Source: an uncultured Chlorobiales bacterium
GTDB taxonomy: Bacteria > Bacteroidota > Chlorobiia > Chlorobiales > Thermochlorobacteraceae
Assembly (NCBI GenBank): GCA_938003965.1
Contig: CALKXI010000115.1
Span: forward strand, 1-34,167
DNA: 34,167 nt
Direction: 5' to 3'
The notes beneath the pieces are model-generated. The model was not told the DNA's origin. It saw nothing but the letters and a program-made list of their open reading frames with translations, and did not search any database. Below are positions 22,987 to 29,188 of the stretch, in pieces (within the stretch, counting starts at the first letter, position 1; every line of letters starts with the position of its first letter). The translations under genes and the position numbers were made by a program.

Positions 22987-25122
22987 ATGACCGATTTGCT
23001 CAAAAAGGACATTATGTATCTCAAAGGCGTTGGACCGAAACGCGCCGAACTCTTCTATAATCAAAACATTCGCACCTTTGAAGAGTTGCTCACGCTTTTC
23101 CCGCGCCGATACCTCGATAAAACTGCCATTAAAAGCATTGCCTCGCTTCGCGAAGGCGACATGGCAACCGTCGTCGGCGAAGTGCGCCATGTCCAATTTT
23201 TCGGGAAAGATTGGAAAAGCCAACGCTTCACCGCGCAACTGTGGGATAAGACAGGACGAATTGATTTGATTTGGTTTCAAGGCGCCCCGTATATCTCAAA
23301 AATCATCAAAGAAGGTGATGCGTTGGCGGCGTTCGGCAAAGTCGGCATGTTCAACGGACGCCCACAACTCACTCACCCCGATATTGATAAACTCACCGAT
23401 AGCAAACAAGACGACAGCGATAGCGACCAACAGCCCAACGACTTCCAACTCTTCAACACAGGTAAAATCATCGCGCTTTATCCGACCAGCGACGCCATGA
23501 AGCGAGCAGGTCTCAACACTCGTGCTGTTCGCAAAATCATGCGCACCCTCGTTGAGCAAGTAACGCCATTCATCACTGAAAATCTACCACCTGCGATTCT
23601 CAAACAAGAAAACTTAATGTCGCTTGCCGATGCCTATCGCGAAATACATTTTCCATCGTCAAAAGAAACGCTTGCGCAAGCGCGCTATCGCTTGAAATGG
23701 ACGGAACTCTTCTACATGCAACTGCTTTTCGCGCTTCGCAAACAGCAAATCGCCATGCATGTGAAAGCCACATCGTTTGAAAAAGTAGGCGACTACACGC
23801 ATAGGCTTTATGAAATGCTCCCTTACGAAATGACTAACGCACAAAAGCGCGTCATTAAAGAAATTCGCGCCGATATGAAATCAGGCTCGCAAATGAACCG
23901 CTTGGTGCAGGGCGATGTGGGAAGCGGCAAAACGCTTGTCGCGATTTTTTCAATGATGATTGCGCTCGATAATCATGCGCAATGTGCCTTTATGGCACCG
24001 ACGGAAATTCTCGCCACACAGCACTACCTCACGCTCAAAAAATTTCTCGAACCGCTGAATGTCAAAATCGCGCTACTTGTTGGTCAACAGCGCAAAAAAC
24101 TTCGCGAAGAAATTCTCTCTGCAATTGCCTCAGGCGAAACGCAAATTGTGGTCGGAACGCATGCGCTGATTGAAGATAAAGTCGAGTTCAAGAATCTTGG
24201 GCTTGCCATCATTGATGAACAGCATCGATTTGGCGTTATGCAGCGCAAAGCCTTACAGGATAAAGCCACAAATCCGCACATTCTTTTGATGACTGCAACG
24301 CCTATTCCGCGCACGCTTACCATGACGCAATACGGCGACCTTGATGTTTCCATCATCGACGAAATGCCGAAAAACCGCAAGCCGATTATCACTTACTTGC
24401 GCCATGAATCGGAGCGCGAAGAAGTCCTTGAAAAAATTAAAGAAGAAATTCGCAAAGGACGACAAGCCTATATCGTTTATCCACTCGTGGAGGAGTCAGA
24501 AAAAATCGATTTAGCCGCCGCCGTAGAGAGTTATGAAAATTTGAAAAACAATGTTTTTGATGAATGTCGTGTCGGATTGATTCACGGCAAGATGTTGCCT
24601 TACGAAAAAGAAGAAGAGATGGAGATGTTTCGCACAGGAAAGTCGCGCGTCTTGGTAGGCACAACGGTCATCGAAGTCGGTGTCGATGTGCCAAACGCCA
24701 CCATCATCATGATTGAACACGCCGAGCGATTCGGATTAGCGCAGCTGCACCAACTGCGTGGGCGCGTAGGCAGAGGAAGCGAGCAATCCTATTGCTACCT
24801 TGTGTATAGCGGACGGCTTTCGCCCGATGCCAAAGAGCGACTGCAAGCGATGGAGCAATCGAATGACGGCTTTTACATTTCCGAAGTTGACGCAAGGCTA
24901 CGCGGTGCGGGGAACATTCTCGGAACAGAACAATCTGGAAATATTTCCGACCTGAAAATCGCCAATCCTAGCGAAGATGTCGAGGTGCTTCAATCTGCAA
25001 AAGAAGCGGCATTTAATCTCGTTAAAAGCGACCCACAACTGCGCAAGCCTGAACATCAAGTCGTGCGCGAGTATTACCTCAATCATTATCACGAGCGATT
25101 CGGACTTGCCGATGTAGGTTAA
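22987..25122 (+). CDS. recG: ATP-dependent DNA helicase RecG
   Basis: RecG reverses stalled forks and migrates branched DNA. The 711-residue protein has the N-terminal wedge region (KGVGPKRAELFYNQNIRTFEELLTLFPRRYLD, then the OB-fold part through LWDKTGRIDLIWFQG). The helicase motifs follow: Walker A GDVGSGKT at 309-316, the RecG-specific DEQH box at 410-413 followed by RFGVMQR, TATPIPRTL, TTVIEVGVDVPNAT, and HQLRGRVGRG. The TRG-like end LRGAGNILGTEQSG is present. ATG 22987 is preferred over the in-frame TTG at 22978. Its TAA stop is shared in antisense with that of the convergent response-regulator gene. Confidence 0.97.
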   Translation: MTDLLKKDIMYLKGVGPKRAELFYNQNIRTFEELLTLFPRRYLDKTAIKSIASLREGDMATVVGEVRHVQFFGKDWKSQRFTAQLWDKTGRIDLIWFQGAPYISKIIKEGDALAAFGKVGMFNGRPQLTHPDIDKLTDSKQDDSDSDQQPNDFQLFNTGKIIALYPTSDAMKRAGLNTRAVRKIMRTLVEQVTPFITENLPPAILKQENLMSLADAYREIHFPSSKETLAQARYRLKWTELFYMQLLFALRKQQIAMHVKATSFEKVGDYTHRLYEMLPYEMTNAQKRVIKEIRADMKSGSQMNRLVQGDVGSGKTLVAIFSMMIALDNHAQCAFMAPTEILATQHYLTLKKFLEPLNVKIALLVGQQRKKLREEILSAIASGETQIVVGTHALIEDKVEFKNLGLAIIDEQHRFGVMQRKALQDKATNPHILLMTATPIPRTLTMTQYGDLDVSIIDEMPKNRKPIITYLRHESEREEVLEKIKEEIRKGRQAYIVYPLVEESEKIDLAAAVESYENLKNNVFDECRVGLIHGKMLPYEKEEEMEMFRTGKSRVLVGTTVIEVGVDVPNATIIMIEHAERFGLAQLHQLRGRVGRGSEQSYCYLVYSGRLSPDAKERLQAMEQSNDGFYISEVDARLRGAGNILGTEQSGNISDLKIANPSEDVEVLQSAKEAAFNLVKSDPQLRKPEHQVVREYYLNHYHERFGLADVG

Positions 25123-25811
25123 ACGCCATGCTTGTCGTAGCCGACAAACACATAGCCACGTCCCCAAACGGTTTTCAGGTATTTCGGATTTTTGGCGTCG
25201 TCGTGCAGTTTTGAGCGCAGTTTGCTAATCATCACGTCAATGGTGCGGTCATAAGATTCCCAATGAATGCCTTTGGTGTGTTGCATAATGAACTCGCGGG
25301 AAAGCGTTTTGCCTTCGTTTTTGACAAGCAAGAGCAGAAGTTCAAATTCGGTTGAAGTCAAATCAAGGGGCTGGTCGAAAAGCGTAGCGGAAAATGTTTT
25401 TTCGTCAAGCACCAGTGCGCCGCTTTTGTAGAGGGAATGTGGGCTTGTTGAGGCAGTGCGTCGCATCAGGCTTTGCAGACGGGCGACAAGTTCGCGTGGT
25501 TCAAAGGGTTTGGGAAGGTAATCGTCGGCACCCATTTCCAAGCCGATAATGCGGTCGTGCACGTCGCCGCGTGCGGTGAGCATGATAATTGGCGTTTGAT
25601 AAGTTTGGCGAATCTCTTGCGCAACTTTGAAGCCGTCTTTTTCGGGAAGCATCACATCGAGCACAATCGCGTCGAAGGATTGTTCAGAAAGCAATTTCAT
25701 GGCCGCGCTTGGGGTTGAGGCATGTGTAAGATGAAACTCAAATTTCTGAAAATAGGTGCTTAAAAGTTTTGCCAGCGAAAGGTCGTCGTCGATGAGCAGA
25801 ATTTCTTTCAT
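25119..25811 (-). CDS. OmpR/PhoB-type response regulator
   Basis: A 230-residue DNA-binding response regulator. The receiver domain (1-120) has the acidic pair D8/D9, phosphoacceptor D52 in AIVLDVMLPEKDG, T79 in IIMLTARGD and K101 in DYLPKPFEP, so it should be phosphorylatable. The C-terminal winged helix shows LDLTSTEFELLLLLVKNEGKTLSREFI, TIDVMISKLRSKL and LKTVWGRGYVFVGYD, typical of the OmpR class. ATG 25811 gives the canonical MKEILLIDDD start; the open frame to 25919 overlaps the upstream gene. No histidine kinase is in the window. It lies 86 bases downstream of a Spy/CpxP-like lipoprotein gene on the same strand, which suggests a CpxR-like envelope-stress role (inference). Confidence 0.93.
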   Translation of the reverse strand: MKEILLIDDDLSLAKLLSTYFQKFEFHLTHASTPSAAMKLLSEQSFDAIVLDVMLPEKDGFKVAQEIRQTYQTPIIMLTARGDVHDRIIGLEMGADDYLPKPFEPRELVARLQSLMRRTASTSPHSLYKSGALVLDEKTFSATLFDQPLDLTSTEFELLLLLVKNEGKTLSREFIMQHTKGIHWESYDRTIDVMISKLRSKLHDDAKNPKYLKTVWGRGYVFVGYDKHGV

Positions 25812-25841
25812 ATCACGGGTTGCGTTTTCCTGAAAAATACA

Positions 25842-25875
25842 AAACGAGAGACACCTGCAAGTGGTGCTCTCGTTT
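25842..25875 (-). terminator. Hairpin terminator or attenuator between the Spy-like and response-regulator genes
   Basis: A 9-bp stem (AACGAGAG plus flanking A, paired with CTCTCGTTT) continues past a one-base bulge into CACC/GGTG around a 7-base loop. On the minus strand it is followed by TTGTATTTTT. It starts about 23 bases after the lipoprotein stop and 31 bases before the regulator's ATG, so it should lower read-through from the first gene to the second. Confidence 0.65.
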
Positions 25876-25897
25876 AGCTTAAACTTGATAAAATGAA

Positions 25898-26779
25898 TTA
25901 CTCCTGATGTTTTCCCCAATGCTTTTTTCGCCCGTAGGGGTTGCCGCCAAATTTGGCTTGATGCTCCGCCATTTGAAGCAGTTTTTCAGAGACTTTTTCG
26001 CGCTGTTCGGGCGTGAGCAACGCATGAACGGAGCGAACAGCATCTTTCATCGCTAAGCGCACTTCGGCTTGTTTGGCATCGAGTTGCGCCGCGCTTTCAT
26101 TAAGGACGCTTTCGTCTATTTTCTCTTTTCTGAACTCGCGAATGAAGGCTTGCATTTGAGCGAGCCGTGCAGGTTCAGGGTCAGCGTTGACTTTGGATTG
26201 AAAGGTCTCGATGATTTGCTTCATCGCAGTTTGTTGCGCCTCAGTCAAGGCAAGCTCGCGCGTGAGTTTTTTGAGCATAAAGTCGCCGCCCATAACGCCG
26301 CGCATGTCTTTTCGCTTTTCCTGTTTTGCCGACATGCGATTGTAGCGTGCTTCGAGTTTATCGGCGATTTTGGCGCGTTGTTCGCTCGTCAGAATTTGAT
26401 GGGCTTGAACGAGTTTGGCTTGCATTGAAGCGTGCTGTTCTTTTGGGAAAAAGTGCGGCATAATCTTCTCGAGGTCAGCATCGGAAAGCGTGCTTTGCTT
26501 GAAAGCGTTAGCGAAAGCCGTTAGTTCGGCTTTGCGTGTGCGATGTTTTGCCGCCATTTCTGACGCAAGTTCGTCGGTGAGTTTTTTGAACGCAATTTTT
26601 TGCGATTCCGAAAGGTCGACTTCTGATTCAATCATACGCAGAATGCCGTTTGAGAACTGAACGCGCTCGTCGTTTTGCGCTATAATTGGATCGATAGGCG
26701 ATTGACCTTTATCGCCACACCCTGCGCTAACGAGCGTAACGATAATAAGGAGCGATACGAAAGCAAGTAAGTTTTTCAT
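25898..26779 (-). CDS. Spy/CpxP-like LTxxQ-repeat lipoprotein, duplicated
   Basis: A 293-residue exported protein. MKNLLAFVSLLIIVTLVSAGCGDK is a lipoprotein signal (lipobox VSAGC). The rest is highly helical and carries four copies of the LTxxQ-type motif of the Spy/CpxP family: DLSESQKIAFKKL, ILTSEQRAKIADKL, ALTEAQQTAMKQI and LLTPEQREKVSEKL. Classic Spy/CpxP has two such motifs in about 140-160 residues, so this looks like an internal duplication joined by a basic linker (KQEKRKDMRGVMGG). The tail NPYGRKKHWGKHQE is His/Lys-rich and might bind metal. Spy/CpxP proteins act in the periplasm as ATP-independent chaperones or sensors; a parallel role here is inference, supported by the response regulator downstream. 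Confidence 0.82.
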   Translation of the reverse strand: MKNLLAFVSLLIIVTLVSAGCGDKGQSPIDPIIAQNDERVQFSNGILRMIESEVDLSESQKIAFKKLTDELASEMAAKHRTRKAELTAFANAFKQSTLSDADLEKIMPHFFPKEQHASMQAKLVQAHQILTSEQRAKIADKLEARYNRMSAKQEKRKDMRGVMGGDFMLKKLTRELALTEAQQTAMKQIIETFQSKVNADPEPARLAQMQAFIREFRKEKIDESVLNESAAQLDAKQAEVRLAMKDAVRSVHALLTPEQREKVSEKLLQMAEHQAKFGGNPYGRKKHWGKHQE

Positions 26780-26999
26780 GGTTGGATAGAATTTAGTTTG
26801 AGAAATAGCACTTCAAACTTACTCCCTGTTACGCCGACGAACATAAACAAGATGTTTCTGCCTTGTAAAAAACTGTAATAACCAAAGACGCGGCGCACAT
26901 TTGAGAAATCTTGTTTTGGAATTGAAAGCGAAACGATTATTTTTCAGCAAATTGAAGATATAGCAACAGAGAGCACAAGCGCAGTGAATTGTGTGCAGG

Positions 27000-27027
27000 T
27001 TGCTGATTGAAACGCCTTGATTAAAAT
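27000..27027 (+). promoter_or_regulatory. Possible promoter for the gamma-carbonic-anhydrase-like gene
   Basis: TTGCTG, a 16-base spacer and TAAAAT resemble sigma-70 -35/-10 boxes. The predicted start of transcription near 27034 would place the CRP-like palindrome downstream of it. Weak evidence by eye only. Confidence 0.25.
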
Positions 27028-27070
27028 GTATTGGTTAATAGCGCATGCATCTTCAAAAGCATCTCACCTG

Positions 27071-27086
27071 TGTGATAAGAATCACA
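27071..27086. promoter_or_regulatory. Perfect CRP/FNR-family-type operator palindrome
   Basis: TGTGATAAGAATCACA is a perfect inverted repeat with 6-bp arms around AAGA. It matches the TGTGA-N6-TCACA pattern recognised by CRP-family regulators. It ends 39 bases before the ATG at 27126. Which regulator would bind in this organism is unknown. Confidence 0.5.
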
Positions 27087-27125
27087 GCCTCTCACTCTTA
27101 AAAAGTTAGATTTCAATACTTAACG

Positions 27126-27668
27126 ATGGCTAAAATTTTACCATATCGCGGAATCTATCCGAAAATTCACGAGAGTGTGTTTTTGTGTGAAGGTGCTGTT
27201 GTTGTAGGAGATGTTGTTTTAGGAGCGGATAGTAGCGTATGGTTTAATGCGGTTGTGCGAGGCGATGTGTGTCCGATTCGTATCGGGGAGCGCACGAATG
27301 TTCAGGATAATGCAACGCTTCATGTAACGCACGACACTGGACCGCTCAACATTGGGAGCGATGTTACGATTGGGCATAATGCTGTGCTTCATGCATGCAC
27401 CGTTCATGATTTTGTGTTGATTGGAATGGGGGCGATTTTGCTTGACCACTGCACGATTGAGCCATATTCTTATGTTGCCGCAGGTGCGTTAGTTCGACAA
27501 GGCTTTACTGTGCCATCGGGAATGATGGTAGCAGGTGTGCCTGCTAAGGTGATTCGCCCGATTTCAGATGCCGAGCGGACAGCGATTATGGAATCGCCAC
27601 GAAATTACATGAACTATGTGCGCAATTATCGGACCTTTACAACCTACTCATTGCCGCAACAATCGTGA
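27126..27668 (+). CDS. Gamma-carbonic-anhydrase-like hexapeptide-repeat protein (YrdA/PaaY family)
   Basis: A 180-residue left-handed beta-helix protein with repeated hexapeptides (VVVGDVVLGADSSVWFNAVVRGDVCPIRIGERTNVQDNATLH). The zinc-site histidines of the gamma-CA group are present: H66 or H69 in TLHVTHD, and H84 and H89 in IGHNAVLHACT. The C-terminal helix VPAKVIRPISDAERTAI is also typical. Family members include true carbonic anhydrases and proteins with no shown activity (YrdA, CaiE, PaaY), so the reaction is left open. A CRP-like palindrome lies just upstream. The MBL-fold gene follows after 44 bases on the same strand. Confidence 0.9.
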   Translation: MAKILPYRGIYPKIHESVFLCEGAVVVGDVVLGADSSVWFNAVVRGDVCPIRIGERTNVQDNATLHVTHDTGPLNIGSDVTIGHNAVLHACTVHDFVLIGMGAILLDHCTIEPYSYVAAGALVRQGFTVPSGMMVAGVPAKVIRPISDAERTAIMESPRNYMNYVRNYRTFTTYSLPQQS

Positions 27669-27712
27669 GTTGAGTTTGATAAGTAAAATACGCCAAGAGA
27701 GGAGCAACCTTA

Positions 27713-29098
27713 ATGACATCTACCATCACGAAGCAACCAAAGCGGGTAGATTACAACCTCTACGCTTTTGAAAGCGGCATTTATCGCGTGAGCGGACCAG
27801 AACTTTCGCTCTGTGCTTATCTTGTAGAAACATCGGCAGGATTGATTCAAGTCAATGCGGTGCCGGAGCTCTTCAAAAGTTATTTTCCACACCTCAAAAA
27901 GTTGCCTGTTGCTGCTGTTGTTACCGAGCCAATCGTTACACAACTTGGCGACTCGCTCACAGGCTTTGAGTTTGAACTGTGGACGGCGCGCTTCATTGAT
28001 TTTCAACGCCCACATAAAATCAAGTTCATCGGTCAAGAATCAACGCTAAAAGCCCTCTATCGACGATTGGAGTTGACGATGAATGGCGATTTCGTTCACG
28101 ATGAAAACGGTCAGCGTCAAGCGAAGTTTGTCTCTCGCCGTTGGGTGGACGATGTCTTTGAGTGGCATTCTTCAAACAGCGAAGTCGAAATCGGCAGTGT
28201 CAGAATTGATGTTTCTAATTCAAAAGAAGTCAAAATTTATGATGGCGGAAAATTAGTCTATGACTCCACGCTCTACCCGATTAGCACAGGTCAAGACGCC
28301 GCCTCGCTCTATGTGGATATGATGCTCTCGCAAATTGAGCCATTTCAACGCGATGAAGACGAATTGGGAATTATCGTAGCAGGAAATGGTATTGGCTCAA
28401 AGCCGGGTGTAACAAGCAATTTTATTGTCCACTATGCTGACCGCCTAATGTGGATTGACCCACCGGCTCGTTTCTACGAAAAAGCCGTCAAACTCCAAGT
28501 CAATCCCGACGCTGTAACCGAATATATCATTACCCATTGCCATGAAGACCACATCGAGGGTTTCAGTGCACTCTTGCAACGAAAAATCGAGCGCAAAGAG
28601 AAACTATGTTTGTTGAGTGTCGACCCTGTGTTAGAGCAACTCAAAGAAATTTTTTCGCCAATTTTCGGCGACATAATGCAACACATCAATTACACCGATT
28701 TGAGCAATCGTGAAATCTTCAAGAACTATTTTGGGTGCGATATTCAAATTCGCGAAAACTACCACCCGGTTCCAACGATTGGACTCAAATTCAACTACAA
28801 CGGTCGCGCGATTGGCATTTCAGGCGATGTGCTTTATTCCAAAAATCTCATTAACGCGCGCCTTCAAAACGGCTCGCTCACCAAAGAACAATACGAGATT
28901 GCCTCTGCTCAATGGTTTGCCGATACGGAACTCTTCTTGCACGACACCACTGTTTCCAAAGACCCTGTTCATACCGATTTAGAAGACGTTGAAGACCTTG
29001 CGCGGGAAATTCCGCACGTCAAAGCCTACGGCTATCACTTCGGCGTGCGATTTGAGTCGGACTATGTAACGCCAACGCGCTTCGGCGATAGGCTTTGA
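27713..29098 (+). CDS. Metallo-beta-lactamase-fold protein with a degenerate N-terminal MBL-like half
   Basis: A 461-residue protein. The C-terminal half (about 215-461) is a complete MBL-fold hydrolase: ITHCHEDHIEG gives H275-x-H277-x-D279-H280, the later His is in RENYHPVPTIGLKF, the bridging Asp in AIGISGDVLY, and the last His in AYGYHFGV. The N-terminal 200 residues seem to follow the same order of strands (YRVSGPELSLCAYLVETSAGLIQVNAV, LPVAAVVTEPIVTQLGDSLTG), but the metal motif is replaced by TEPIVTQLGDS, which suggests a duplicated and inactivated copy. A strong Shine-Dalgarno (AGGAG, 8 bases before ATG) is unusual here. The substrate is unknown; the exact subfamily was not recognised. 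Confidence 0.8.
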   Translation: MTSTITKQPKRVDYNLYAFESGIYRVSGPELSLCAYLVETSAGLIQVNAVPELFKSYFPHLKKLPVAAVVTEPIVTQLGDSLTGFEFELWTARFIDFQRPHKIKFIGQESTLKALYRRLELTMNGDFVHDENGQRQAKFVSRRWVDDVFEWHSSNSEVEIGSVRIDVSNSKEVKIYDGGKLVYDSTLYPISTGQDAASLYVDMMLSQIEPFQRDEDELGIIVAGNGIGSKPGVTSNFIVHYADRLMWIDPPARFYEKAVKLQVNPDAVTEYIITHCHEDHIEGFSALLQRKIERKEKLCLLSVDPVLEQLKEIFSPIFGDIMQHINYTDLSNREIFKNYFGCDIQIRENYHPVPTIGLKFNYNGRAIGISGDVLYSKNLINARLQNGSLTKEQYEIASAQWFADTELFLHDTTVSKDPVHTDLEDVEDLAREIPHVKAYGYHFGVRFESDYVTPTRFGDRL

Positions 29099-29141
29099 GC
29101 ATCGCTCATAGGCATTGTTCAATCAAATGTTGCAAACGCAA

Positions 29142-29168
29142 AAAGCCCTTCCGGAGTCGAAGGGCTTT
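29142..29168. terminator. Bidirectional terminator between the MBL gene and ppdK
   Basis: AAAGCCCTTC (29142-29151) and GAAGGGCTTT (29159-29168) form a perfect 10-bp stem around a 7-base loop, with A's before it and T-rich sequence after it. It lies between two convergent genes (stops at 29098 and 29189) and can serve both. Confidence 0.85.
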
Positions 29169-29188
29169 CTTGTTTGAGAGGCTAAATA

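Larger units (their letters stand above)
26780..27125. other. 346-base divergent intergenic region between the Spy-like and gamma-CA-like genes
   Basis: No gene was found. The region should hold the promoters of both divergent genes. Toward the right, TTGCTG (27000-27005), a 16-base spacer and TAAAAT (27022-27027) form a possible plus-strand promoter, and a perfect CRP-like palindrome lies at 27071-27086. Nothing equally clear was found for the minus-strand gene. Confidence 0.5.

Noticed and set aside
25812-25919. Longer start for the response regulator
   Set aside because: It overlaps the upstream gene and the terminator hairpin; the family starts at MKEILLIDDD.
27126-27668. Possible recent transfer of the gamma-CA-like gene
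   Set aside because: Codon choice looked slightly more T-rich by eye, but the difference is not clear without computation and no mobile element or repeat flanks it.
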